This document shows, one piece after another, positions 38,574-57,700 of a stretch of 64,000 bases of DNA. Both the position numbers and the translations under genes were made by a program. A model generated the notes under the pieces. The model was not told the DNA's origin, made no database searches, and saw nothing but the letters and a program-made list of their open reading frames with translations. Positions within the stretch are counted from its first letter, which is position 1; every line of letters begins with the position of its first letter. Source of the stretch: Closterium sp. Naga37s-1 (taxonomy: Eukaryota > Streptophyta > Zygnematophyceae > Desmidiales > Closteriaceae); the NCBI GenBank assembly GCA_947471745.1, contig CANJKZ010000117.1, positions 727,001 to 791,000 on the forward strand, in the 5' to 3' direction.

Positions 38574-38733
38574 CTGAGTTCTACTAATCATAAAAAAAAA
38601 AAAAAACAGTTTCGTTCCTCTAGTTGCTTCAAGAGTTTTCTAAACTTCGGATTCGCTGCTCTTACACATATCCACACTCTCCACCCCATTTCCTCGCCCT
38701 CACTCGTAACTCACCATCCCCGAGCCAATCAGG

Positions 38734-39336
38734 TCTAAGTTGGTCATTTACGTTTACGTGTACGTCCTTTACGTTTACGTTTACGTACGTTTACGCAGGT
38801 GACAGATTTTGCTAAAATGTACGGGCAGCCAAAAAGTTTTTTTGGGCTGGCCGAAGGCGTCAGAATTTACTTATCACCCTATGTGATTGGTAAATTCCAA
38901 TATGTAATGTACATATTGTTAACAGCTATAGCCGATGCGGAAGCGTTTAACAAGTCACTACAAGCTGAAGCTTAGCAACACTTAACTTCCCTTAAGGCCC
39001 TCCGGAGTGACAACTTGTCACCTCCTAGCCAAGGGCCAAAAAAAAAACATATAAGGGAGTAGTTATGCTTAGCTTGCTTGCAGGGTGAGAGATCTGGTCG
39101 AGCAGCGTTTCGGCAGCACCATGTGAGCGTTTCTACTCTCGTTAATACGTAGTAGTAGAATTCCAGAGTCAAAGGATAACAACATTGATTCAAGCAAGTA
39201 CAAGCATGCATTTTATATTAACTCCTAAGCACACAGAAGGAAGGCACACAAAACAGTTATTTAACTGTCGTCCAAGTCTTCGCCTTGTTGTCCTTGAAAA
39301 ACGGTTGTAAAACTGCTCTTGAAAATAACTGTATTC
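38734..39336. mobile_element. truncated TIR element, left part (unit 2)
   Basis: Second truncated copy of the 19-bp-TIR element, starting with the same terminal sequence and cut at the AAGCTG junction 39337-39342. Confidence 0.85.
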
Positions 39337-39354
39337 AAGCTGAACTGGATGAAC

Positions 39355-44683
<5,329 letters not shown>

Positions 44684-46166
44684 GCAGCCGTGATGCGGAG
44701 TGATTGTACTAGGATGATACTGTCCAGCGTGAAACTGCCGGCCGAACGAGGTATGGCCGCTAGTGAACGTGACGCAGACAACCGTGACACTGGCGAACGT
44801 GACTTACAAACGTGACACTGCCGAACGGACACTAACGAACGCGACACAACGTGTCACTGTGAGGAGGAGCCCATCACGACAACTTGTGTAGGCACGGGAA
44901 GGCGCAACGACGGGAGCAGGAAAGGAATGTGTTAAAGCTCAAGGCCCAAATTGCAGAGCGCCCGGGACAAGCTTACTAAAGTTGATCGGAGTGCTTTCTG
45001 AGTGTTGTTTTGGTTGCGAATTGTGGTTACGAGAAGTGCGATGCAATTTGATTGGCCATCAATTTTTGGACGAATCGGAAAGCAGGAAACACCAAGAATA
45101 TTGCGAGTACAATTTGGGACTCGAGAACCAAAACCGAGTTGCTTCCTGGGGTTTGCTGAGGCAGCGTTGTATAGAAGCTACAGCGAGCAAGCAGCAACCA
45201 TGGCTACCAGAAACTAAACTGAGTAACCGAGCAGGAAGCTGTCGGGCAACGTGCGGGAAGATGATACGACGGGACGCGAAGATAAAGCAGGAGATTCCTC
45301 CTGGCCTCACACACTTGCCTGACAGTCTTACGAAGCGCAAGAGTGACGCACTAAGGTGTGAAGAGGCATCATCAGCAACCTAAGCGCATAAGCGACACGT
45401 GTTATGGTTGAAAATACTTGCATCGGCATTTCTTAGCGTACACAGGTGAAGACTCCGTGCGTCATCCGTCTGGTGTATGCGGGTGTGTGGAGGTTTTCAG
45501 AGGTTTTAAGAGGTTTTCACAATTGTACAGAGCGATATACATGTACAGACAACCCTCTGAAACACGAATTTTGAATAATGAAATCCAGTGATCCGGCCGA
45601 GTGATTCATGGTGGTGACAAAGAGAGAAACCAAGCAAAACCGAGGGAAGGGTGAAATGAAAACTCCTCCACACACACACCTGACACACACACACACCTGG
45701 CGCACACCCACCCGACATATGCCATCGCAGTGTGGGGGCAATGCTGACGCTCGTACAGTGATGGCTGACGTGTCGGGCCCCGCCTCTGACCAGGACGGAG
45801 ATGTGTGTGGTCGGGGATTCGGGGGGGGCTGTGACAAAAGGTTGAAGCCTTCGCTTAGAGCACACACATTTGGCGCTCGAAATTTTCCATTTCGTGCTTC
45901 GCCACCATCGTGAAGCACAAATCGAGAGCATCGCGATTCCGTTGTAGTGCCTTGAGCCGTATATCTACACTCACCTGAACATTTACCGTGTGATTCAATG
46001 CCGAACATAAAGTGTCCCTACCTAGGTATTCTTCAATAAGGTGTTCTACAACCGAAGTCGTGAACTAGCAAAACGAGGGAACTGGAAACTGAATAAGATG
46101 TACCTGGGATGTACATATAGTTAAATAACTGACATACCATACAAATATTCTAAATTACTAGGATAT

Positions 46167-48971
46167 CTACCACGGTGTATCAATCTTCAAGAAAGGCCTG
46201 ACATGCGTAACTGCAAACGATACGAACGACCTACCAGGCATCTCAAAACGTATAGGAAGACCCCCATTGTCAACCTGTGCAAAGTCTTCAGAATACGACG
46301 TTCTCCACGATAGCACCTTCGACTTGCCTCCTACATTCTTTTGAAACCACCAACTAATGCCAACACTTACCGTCCTCGGTGTCGCCTTCTGGTTCACCAC
46401 AAACACGCTTATCATCCTCTTCTTCGGGGTGTAGAAAGCCGAAATCCCGAAATTACACCTCCCCTTGCTGAGGATCAGCTTCCGGCTGCCTCTAGGAGCA
46501 AGGCTCGTAAAATGCTTCAATATCCAAAACTTTTTGGAGACCGTAGGCGGAGTGTACACTGTAGACGCATCCGGAGTCTTCGACCAATCAATATTGATCA
46601 GCCCCCAAGTTGAAGAAGGGTCCATCGCTTGCCAGTACACCCATCCGGAAGCTTCTAAAATGTTTATCGACGCAATGATCGATCGCGCCATGTACAGTGC
46701 CACATCCATGTCATCCCCATCCCGACTCAAAGGCCCCCATTCCGAAACCCAAACCGGTTTCGTTGTCGCCTTCGCCGCCACTTTCATGTCGCGAAAGTTT
46801 TGGGCCGTCCACTGGACGGGATCCGCCCCGTTTTTCGCCAAGCTCATGTAACCGTGCACGTTGTAACGGTATATAAACCCGTTCAGATTCCCGACGTTTT
46901 CCGGAGTCCTCTCGACAAAGCTATCCACAGAAGCAAGCTTCGTTTTAAGCTTCTTCCTTTGCAGAGCAGCCTGAGTCTTCTGTAGAACGCGCCTCATTTG
47001 GTCTACACCAATGTTGCACCCCTCCTGTCCTCCCCCCTTCTTCCACCATCCCTCCAACGCTTCGTTAAACGGCTCCAAAGTCTGAAACACCAGTCCCTTT
47101 CCCCAACTTTTATCCGTCGCGAATTTCCGCACCACGTCAGTGAGAAATTCCGCAAACGCTGTTTCGTATTCCGTCTTTAAATTACCCTGCCCGTATGTGG
47201 CTGCCCCGGCAACATCCCCAGAAACCGTCATCCACCATGGGGGGCTGTTGGAAAAGGCTTCAAACGTGTCTGCCCCCCGTGCTCGGGCAGCGAACAAAAC
47301 TTTCCGCTGCCTGTCGTCTGCTGCCCAGTTATAGCCCGAATTCTCCGTAGCCTTAAAGCCCGGCATGCCCCGCCATTTAAGTCCATCGGTTTGAAACTGG
47401 GGGCTGTTAGTGGCGTTATAGCCGCCTCCTATGTTGTAGCGAACTATGTTGAGGTTTAGACCCGAGGGGGAGAATAGGAGGTCCATTAAAGGGTTGAAAT
47501 GGTTGTCTGGGAAGCCTCCCACGAAGTTTCCTAGCCTGGGAGGGAGGGAAAGTGGGATGGGGTGGGAAACAGGGGTGGATCGGTGCGATATTGTTGAGAA
47601 GTGAGATCGGTGCTATGGTCATCAAGCAGTGAAATTGATGGTTTGAGGGATTGAGAAGTGAGAATGGAGCACTGACAGATAATATGCGAACGGAAGGTCA
47701 GAAGCAGTGGGGAGCGGCTTACCAGCAGAGGGACGTGCCCCAGCCCTGCCACTTGTTCCGCCACCGCGGGTTCAGAGTCACTGACGCGGGGCCTGGGGTA
47801 GGGGTGGGGGGAGAGTGGGGGAAGAGTGGGAGGAGAGTGCGGAGAAGTCGGGAAGAGAGGGGCGGGCATAACAGCAGACGGAGGTGCCACAGCCCTGCCA
47901 CTTGTTCCGCCACCGCGGGTTCAGAGTCACTGACGCGGGGCCTGGCGGAGGGGGGAAGGGTTGGAGGAGAGTGGGGTAAAGTTCGGGAAGAGGAGGGCGG
48001 GCATTCCAGCAGACGGAAGTGCCACAGCCCTGCCACTTGTTCCGCCACCGCGGGTTTAGAGTCACTGACGCGGGGCCTGGGAGAGAGAAGAGTGTGGGGG
48101 GAGGGTGGGGGAAGGGTGCGAGGAATGTTGGGGGAGGGTGGGGGGAAGAGCAGAGGGGGAAACACTCAGACTACTCTGACGCGGAGCTTGCGAGCGCGGA
48201 AGGGATAAGAGAGGTAGAGGTAGGGGGAGTGGGGGAGAGCAGAGACATATTTACGCACACCGGGAGGAGGGAGGGGGAGAGGTGGGGGGAGGGGGTTAGA
48301 CGGAGGCACGAGGCAGGAAGCAAGAAACAATCAAGCCACTTTGCTCTGGCACCGCGGGTTCAGCGGGGAGCCTGGGACGACGAAGAAGAGGTGAAAAAGA
48401 GGCGAGGGAGACGAGAGAGGGGAGAGAGGGGATAGAGGCTACAAGGCAAAGCAGACCGGAGCACGCAAATTGGACCACAAGGGCGAGAGTCTTTGGAGCT
48501 GAAAAAGAAGTGTAGTACCGTACCTTGTCCGGTGCATATATCGAAGAGCTCAGTAGCGGGAGTCAGGTTCGGTGTGGAACCCGCTAGAGGCCGGCTCGAG
48601 CCGTTGCCGCTAGATGCGACTCGCACGCTGGCGAGCGGCGTGGTCTGCGACGCGGTGTGCGACGACACTTGCGACGCGGCTGTTCGCGAAGGCTTTTCGT
48701 TACAAGGGAACGGCACGGGGTGCGGCGACAAATCTTGGCGAAAACAGATGGGGGGTCCAACGGGATCCCCTGATGTTCCTGAAACGACCGGTAGTGTAAT
48801 ATTAACGGAGTAGTCTATACCGGGAATATCTGGAACTATCTCGTCATCGGGAGACGGGGCTGGGGCGTTTGCGGGGACTTCAGCAGCGGAAGACGCTGCG
48901 GAGAAGACGGAGAGCAGGAGGAAAATAAGATAGAGTCTGCGAGAGAGTGAGCGGAGGTGCCGGGGCGCCAT
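46167..48971 (-). CDS. GH30 endo-beta-1,6-galactanase-like protein, copy 3
   Basis: E1 48524-48971, E2 47723-47792, E3 46167-47535. Intact and, by eye, identical in coding sequence to copies 1 and 2, with exon 2 relics in the same places. Together the three units give three whole GH30 genes, the only gene that the array multiplies intact. Confidence 0.85.
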
Positions 48972-50338
48972 CGTGGCGCAACGCTGCTACTAGCAGACTG
49001 CTATCTATAAACGCCTAGTCGAACATGTTGGAAGAACTTTGACAATTATTTGGATAATGCCTATGGCGCAACGCTGTTAGACCGTCCAGCTTCAGTGACG
49101 AACGCTGTTTGCTCCCTCTTCCACGATCAGTGACGAATTCTGTCAGTGATGGACTCCGTCAGACATGTCAACTATCAGTCGCCTAAACCGTCCGTCATCC
49201 AATCCGCCCGTCACCAACCTGAAGCTGGCGCGTACTTTGAAATAATCGAGGCCGTGAGTTTATGAACTTATACGTATATCTACTTTCTTGTCTGCATATT
49301 AAATACTTGGTAAGCAACGACGTTGAAGAGATTAATTGCTTCTGTGCTCACTAGCAAGCGACCGCTTCTAAGAAGCACGTGAAGAAGCAACTATGAAGCA
49401 TTTATAAATACAGCACCTATGATGAGGCGGGACCAAGAAAGTGGGTGGCCATGACTGCAGCACATATTTAGAAAGGACGGAAGGTACAATAGGGTCAACA
49501 TGACGGCGAGGCGCTATCAATGAATCGAGGCGTGTGTCCTGGAATGGAGGAAGAAATGTGGGAAACCAAAATGGTACGGCGCTGAGAGGGGGTTGATTTG
49601 GCACGGCAGCCATGAATCCGTGGAGTGCGCTCAGTGGAGTTTACTTGAAAATGGCGACCTGTCAAAAGGGAGAAGAGAATTTGACTGCCTGATCACACTG
49701 GCCTGTAAGCGCACAGCTAAGTGATGCCGAACCGTGAATTTCATGCCTTGTGCCCGAGTTTCGAGAAGTCGAAGGCGAAAGACCTCTGTACGCCTCCATA
49801 AGTTTTGCACAAGTTTTAAGACTAGAAATTGAACTGTATGGATCGTGGAATGTTTCACATGTCTGGAACGCAACCCAGAGGTAGCGACAAGCAGGCATGG
49901 TTCGCAACGGCTAGTTCCGCAAGTTTAGGCCGTCGGGCAGAAGTGCCAACCTGTAAAAGCGAAAAAGCCGTCGATTGTCAATATCGTCACAGATCGAACG
50001 CTTGAATCAAGTTTAGGGCTGCTGGAAACTCTGTGCTTTTGTTTGAAACGGGGGAACCGACATGCCAAGCCAAAGAAATTTGTCGGTGAAAACCTCACTC
50101 ACCGGACCGTGAAACGTGACGAACTCGATATAGCTGGTTCACTTAGTCAATACAGTTTCTTACGAGTTCCGATCAGTAAATGTCAACTAGTGAATACTGA
50201 TAAAACAAATATACTCACATTCTTCATACACTTTCACAGATTGAGAAGACGTAATTTCCATAGGGGGATCTTTGTTTGATAAGTAAATCAAAGACACTAG
50301 ATAATCTGTACATAAAGTCGAATATCCACGGACATTCG

Positions 50339-51708
50339 TTACACAAGCTTCACCTCCCTGTTGAAAACCCAGCTGAACTTGCCAGTCTGTGGGCCGCCCT
50401 TCTTCACCTTATCCGCCGCCCGCTCCGCCAACCTCCTGATCCTGGGCGGCAGCTTGCAGACGAACTCCTGCGCACGTGCCGCTTCCGGAGACAGTCCCTC
50501 CATCTTCTCTACATCCCACACCGCTATAAGGTGCTCCATTATATCAGCGTAGTCTCCGGCAGTGTACACCCCCGTGCGCTGTGCTACAGCGGAGAAATCG
50601 TCGAAAAGTTCTGGGTTCTCCCCATCGTACATGAGGTGAGCTGGCATGACGATCTGAAAAAAAAAAAAAGGATCGAGGCGGAGTGAAAGGGGGAGGCGGA
50701 CACACAAAGAAAGCAAAAACAGAACAGCATACAAGTCAACGAGTTAATGTGAGCTTGCATGAAGAAAATGTAGTGGTAGTCGATGCACAAGGGAAAGAAG
50801 GGTAATCGGAGCAGATGGGAGAGAAGGGAAGTGGCAGCAGATGTGAGAGAAGGGAAATGGGAGCATACGGGAGGGAAGGGAAATGGGCACATACGGGAGA
50901 GAAGGGAATTAGGCGCACATGGGAGGTAAGGGAAGTGGGAGCATATGGGAGAGAAGGAAAATGGGAGCATATGGGAAAGGAGGGAAATGGCACATACGGG
51001 AGAGAAGGGGAATGGGCACATATGGGAGCGAAGGGAAATGGGAGCATATGGGAGAGAAGGGAAACCGGAGCATATGGGAAAGAAGGGATATGGGAGCATA
51101 TGGGAGAGCAGGGAAACGCATAAGGGAAAGAAGGGAAATGGGAGCTTATGGGAGAGAAGGGACAAGGAAGCATATGTTGATTTGGCATGACTTTTGAAGT
51201 GCACCTGTTTCCTCATCATGTCTTCAAACGCCAGCATCGCCCCGGACGGATCGAGCTCATACAACCGTGACACGATCGCACAGTACGCCTTCTCGTGCCT
51301 CTTCTCATCCGCGGCTATCATGCCACATATCACGGCCAGCCGGTCATCTCCAAACTCCTTGGCGTGGCGCGCCGTGTTGCCGTGGGAAATGAAGGTCGCC
51401 CGCTCCTGGAAGGACGTGTAGACGAAGCCAAGGTACGGGTTGTTCTCCGTCTTGGGGTCCTGTTATGGGATTGAACGCACAAGGCAGTAGGAAATGGGAG
51501 ATGGGAGTTGAAGGTTGCTCGCTCCTGGAATGATGTGTGTAGAAAGCTTCATAGTAGAAGAGCAGCAAATCCGAAATTTAACCAACAATTAAAAGTAATT
51601 AGAGAAACGAAACTGGACTTTTCTTCCTGGGAAGGACTTTTCTTCCTGAAACGAAATAATTTCAATCAAAGCATAACTTCGAAATGTGCTTGTAAGGCTC
51701 CGCTTTAG

Positions 51709-51755
<47 letters not shown>

Positions 51756-54700
51756 CTGAGTTCTACTAATCATAAAAAAAAAAAAAAACAGTTTCGTTCC
51801 TCTAGTTGCTTCAAGAGTTTTCTAAACTTCGGATTCGCTGCTCTTACACATATCCACACTCTCCACCCCATTTCCTCGCCCTCACTCGTAACTCACCATC
51901 CCCGAGCCAATCAGGTCTAAGTTGGTCATTTACGTTTACGTGTACGTCCTTTACGTTTACGTTTACGTACGTTTACGCAGGTGACAGATTTTGCTAAAAT
52001 GTACGGGCAGCCAAAAAGTTTTTTTGGGCTGGCCGAAGGCGTCAGAATTTACTTATCACCCTATGTGATTGGTAAATTCCAATATGTAATGTACATATTG
52101 TTAACAGCTATAGCCGATGCGGAAGCGTTTAACAAGTCACTACAAGCTGAAGCTTAGCAACACTTAACTTCCCTTAAGGCCCTCCGGAGTGACAACTTGT
52201 CACCTCCTAGCCAAGGGCCAAAAAAAAAACATATAAGGGAGTAGTTATGCTTAGCTTGCTTGCAGGGTGAGAGATCTGGTCGAGCAGCGTTTCGGCAGCA
52301 CCATGTGAGCGTTTCTACTCTCGTTAATACGTAGTAGTAGAATTCCAGAGTCAAAGGATAACAACATTGATTCAAGCAAGTACAAGCATGCATTTTATAT
52401 TAACTCCTAAGCACACAGAAGGAAGGCACACAAAACAGTTATTTAACTGTCGTCCAAGTCTTCGCCTTGTTGTCCTTGAAAAACGGTTGTAAAACTGCTC
52501 TTGAAAATAACTGTATTCAAGCTGCACTCCTGCCAAATTCCTCTACTGGCTCCTTTCGCGAACATTCATGAGTTCCCATGTGCGATCATGAACACTCGTG
52601 TGGGAATACCGTTTTTCGTGAGGCCTTACAGTTACATGGCAGTTTCTCACCGTTTTTCATGAGTGCTTACAGTTAGAAAACGGGTTTTCACCGTTTTCTC
52701 CTGTATCGAAAATGTCCCATTACGCGCGCGACATTTCGAGGGAAGTTGCTTGTACGCCGAGTCAACGCGGGATTCGGTTATTTCAACCGAAATCCCGAGC
52801 ACCCCTTGACCACAATCATGCATGACCGATATTTTGGTCGTGCGGTACTGTGCACTGACGTGCGCAGTACTGCGCGTGGGCAGGGCGATCATTCGCCCTG
52901 TCCTGTTGCGATCGTGCCCACAGTGCACGCTCGCAACAGTGCGAGGCACGCGCGTGGGCCTGCGGACCCACATGCACGATCAGGACCCCACGCGCGGGTC
53001 CTGACTTTTCCGCGCAGTTGACCTTGACTGACGCGATAAAAATCCAAGAGTCAAGATTGACCCCTCGTGAACACTCACGACTCTTCATGAGTCTCGCTTC
53101 CTGAATACTCGTGAAACATTCGTGAACCTTCATAATGCTCGCTCACCATGAACGCTAAATGAACACTCATGTAATTTCACGACGCTTCGTCGTGAGCTTT
53201 CATGAATGAATATGAACTCGCCATGAATGTGAATGAAGTGAAGTGTGAAAATGAATGTGTGTGAAGTGCTCATGTGATGTTAAATGATATGCAGGCGGCT
53301 GTTTGACGTGCAAAAGCAATATTTGCACCCAACACATATTACATATGACAAAGATGACCAAAATTGAGGTGTAGCTCGGCTGGTGGCACAACAATTCCGA
53401 GAGCGGGTGAGACTTGCGGTGCCTTGTTGGCGAATCACTCGCAATCCTGTCAAACTGTTCGCAATTTGTTTTCGCGCACACATTGACGGGATTCACATTC
53501 CCTTCACTCGCTCCACCACAACCCCGCCCTATCGACCTTCGCTGCCGCACTTGTTTACTGACCTAATTAGTACCGTAGTTAACTTAGTACCTAGCTAGGT
53601 GCCTAGTATATTCTACATCGACACCTTAGTAACTCTTCAATATTGAATAAGCCGATTCACGTCGCGCCCTTTCCCTAAGATACAGAACACCATGTCGATG
53701 AATGCAGTGAACAATTTCCTAGGGAAATTTCGGAGGAAAAAAAATCCGCACGGAAAATTTTGCAACCTGCCCGACGTACGTACACGTACACGTAAATGTA
53801 CGCGTACTTTACGTGTACGTGGGCGGTTTAGGCGTAAATGACCAACTTAGAATCAGGTAGTTAATCGTCTTCTCCACAGCACGCATATCCACACTCACCC
53901 AACGCCTCACCCCACACTCACCATGTTAAGCACTCACCATTCCCACACACCCCATCCCCAACACTCACCATCCCCGAGCCAATCAGGTAGTTGATGGTCT
54001 TCTCCACCGCCCGCATATCCACCCGCCCGGTCAGATACAGATACCGATTCAGCAGATCTCCGTGCCGATTCTCCTCCGCCGTCCATTTCCTCGTCCACAC
54101 CGCCCACGGGCTCGGGCTGGCGCCCGTTTCGTCTTTAGTCCCATCAAGGGTATTGAGCATGGTTTGGTAGGTGGGGAGGGCCTCCTCTGTAATCATATCT
54201 CCCACGAGGCACACCAGGTAGTCGTCTGGGAGCGTTGCTGCTCTGGCCTGCAGGTCAGCAAGTTCATCGAGAAAGGAGTCTTGCTCAGGGTGGGGCAGGT
54301 AGTCCTGGGGGAGGGGAAGGGGAGGGAAAAGGGGGGGAGAGGTAAAGCATGAGAGGCAGAAGAGAGAGCACGGTTTGAGCATGGTTTGGTAGGTGGGTAG
54401 CGCCTCTTCTGTGATCAATCCCCCACGGGGCACACGAGGTAGTCGTCTGGGAGCGTCGCTGCTCTGGCCTGCAGGTCGGCTAGTTCGTCCAGGAAAGATT
54501 CTTCCTCAGGGTGGGGGAGGTAGTCCTGTGGGTGGGGTTGGAGGGGGGGGAGAGGTACAGCATCAGAGGCAGACGAGAGAGCATGTGTTGAGCAAGGTTT
54601 GGAAGGTGGGAGGGAGGTGGAGGGGAAAATGAATGAGGGTAGGGCCTCTTCTGTGATCAGATCCCCCACGGGGCACACGAGGTAGTCGTCTGGGAGCGTC

Positions 54701-57700
54701 GCTGCTCCAGCCGGCAGGTCGGCCAACTCGTCCAAGAAGGAGTCTTGCTCGGGATGGGGCAGGTAGTCCTGGGGGGGAAGGGGTAAGGAGATGGGGAAAG
54801 GTGGATCAGGGTCACACGAGGTAGTCGTCTGGGAGAGTAGCTGCCCTGGCTTGGAGGTCAGCCAATTCATCGAGAAAGGAGTCTTGCTCGGGATGGGGCA
54901 GGTAGTCCTGGGGGGTGAGGGGGTAAGGAGATGGGGAAAGGCGGGTCAGGCTGGCCTCCACAGGCTTGAGCAGTGGAAGAAGCACCTCTTCCGCCCAGCC
55001 ATCCATGGACTGCACGATCCCCAGTCTCTCCTTCGTGATGGTGTGCTGTGCACCCTTGCGAGCAGCCTTATGCCTCCACCTCACTGCACCTCTCTGCACC
55101 TCACCACAGAAGACCCACCTGTGGCTGCCAGCTGGCCTCCACGGGCTTGAGCAGTGGTAGAAGCACCTCTTCCGCCCAGCCATCCATGGACTGCACGATC
55201 CCCAGTCGCTCCCCTCATACAGATTCTCCTGACAGGAACTACTTGAATGATCGTGTGCTCTCACCTGCGGCTGCCAGCTGGCCTCCACGGGCTTGAGCAG
55301 TGGCAGCAGCGTGTCCTCCGCCCACCCATCCATGCACTGCACGATCGCCAGTCTCTCTATGCTCGTGCATTCACAGCAGCCTAATCGGGGGTTCACCAAT
55401 GCCAGACTCGCACCTGCGGCTGCCAGCTGGCCTCCACGGGCTTGAGCAGTGGCAGCAGCGTATCCACCGCCCAGCCATCCATGGACTGAACGATCGCCAG
55501 GCGCTCCCTGCACCTCAATGAACCTCACTGCACCTTACAGCACCTTAATGCACCTCAATGAACTAGTTGCGCGATTGTGTGTGCTCTCACCATAGCAGCC
55601 TCACCTGAGGCTGCCAGCTGCCTTCCACGGGCTTCAGCAGCGGGAGGAGCGTATCCTCCGCCCAGCCATCCATGGACTGAACGATCGCCAGGCGCTCCTT
55701 CGTGATGGTGTGCGCGCGCTGCTGTGGCACCACCAGTGTTGGGCCCTTCTTGGCTGCTGAGCCGTTTGCAGGGGAGTCTGACACCCTGTGGCGGGGGAAA
55801 AGCACGCATGAAAGGAGGGGGAGAGCTGAGGTAGAGGGGGGCGCAATGTAACCTCCGCCCAGCCGTCCATGGACTGCACGATCGCCAGTCTCTCCTTCGT
55901 GATGGTGTGCGCGCGCTGCTGCGGCACCACCAGTGTTGGACCCTTCTTGGCTGCTGAGCCGTTCGCGGAGGAGTCGGACAATCTGGTTGTTTGGGGGAGG
56001 GGAGAGCAGCACACATGGAAGGGGGGGGGGGGGGGTGTGATAGTGTGCGCGCGCTGCAGCGGCACCACCAGTGTTGGCCCCCCAGCTTTCTTACCACCGG
56101 TCGTGATGTTCGCAGGGGGGCCGAGCACCCCTGAGGCAACGGAATCGCACGCACGGAATGAGAGGGGTTGAGAGGAATAAGTAAGGTACTGAGATGGAAG
56201 ATACAATACAAGAGACCGTTTGAGGTGGAAGAGTGCGTGTGGGGCCGCCTTCTCACCACCAGCTGTGCTGTTTGCAGGAGGATCGGACACTCTGGGGCGA
56301 GGGAAAAGCAGCCCGTGCGGAGGGAGGGGGAGGTGATTAGGGGAAAGCGGGGGAGATGGGTTTGGAAAAGTGCCAGAGAGAGGGGCAGAGGGGGGAAATC
56401 AAGGTAGTGAGGCGGAAGGGGTGGTGAGGAGAGCGTGCTGCGTGGAGTCACTCTAGAAAATCCTCCGAAGTGACGTTCTTATAAGGGAGTGGAAGAAAGG
56501 TAGTGAGGCGGAAGGGGTGACGTTTGAGTCCAGCTGGTAGTCTCAAAAGCGCCTTCATCATAGGAAGGGGAAAGAAAGGTAGTGAGGCGGAAGGGGTGAT
56601 GAGAAGAAAGCTGCGCGGGCCCGCCATGAATCTCCGCGGTGACTCTTGCACATGCGCTGCACATGCGCTGCACATGCGCTGGACATGCGCTGCACATGCG
56701 CTGCACATGCGCTGCACATGCGCTGAACGGAAGGGGTGGTGAGGAGAACGGGCTGCGCGGGCCCGCCATGAATCTCCGCGGTGACTCTTGAGTCACCTCA
56801 AAAGTCACCTGGATCATCAGCAGACGCTCCGTGCTGCACACGCGCTGCACACGCGCTGCAGCGTGGCGTCCAGGAGGCATTTGGTGACGTCTGAAAGATC
56901 CGCGGCGTCGCGACGTCTCAGCAACGGAGAGCACAGCGGGCCAGTCACTTTGTGCTGCATATTCTGTGAAGCACCGCGCGGGAGATGACCGGGGAGGAAT
57001 CGATGACAAGGGAGGCGGGGGGAGAAGGCGGGAGGAAGAGCGAGGAAGCTGAGAAGGAGCGAGGGACTGAGTATGTCCCTTCTGATGACGAGAGAATCGG
57101 GTTCGGGCTGTAAGAGCCTGATATGATCTGAATTTCAGGCGTTGAAAGCAAAGCCATCAAGCCATGATGGAGCAAACTCTGAGATGCAGACTCGAAGAGG
57201 AGAGCATAAGTCGCCGTGGCGCCTCGAAATAACGTCGTGGAATGAGAAAATTGTTCTCGCTCCCCTCCCTTCCTCCTCCATCCCCCTCCGAGGGGAGATA
57301 CGACGTCGCCGTACGAGGCGGTTACGGAAATTTAACCCGCAGCGAGAAGGTTACAGCGTTTTCGCGCACCAATGAAACGACGGCGGCAGAGGTTTCGTGC
57401 ACCCAAGAAACAATGGCGATTGCAAAAAGTGGTGAACTATAGTTAAACGCGGTGGAAAGTGTCAGAAGCGGTGGGAATGTTCAGAAGCAGTAAGTTTTTT
57501 CAGAAGCGGCCGGAATTCTCAGAAGCGGTGGAAATTGTCGGAGGCAGTGAAAATTGGTACTAGCGGTGATTTTACTGCGCGTAACGATCGCCTTACTTCG
57601 GAGGGATGGTGGCAGCCATGGCCCATCGCGACGCACTCCCCGCAGCGACGCTGTGCGACGTCAACGAAACGGGAGTCGCGGAAATCGCGAGGCGTTTAGC

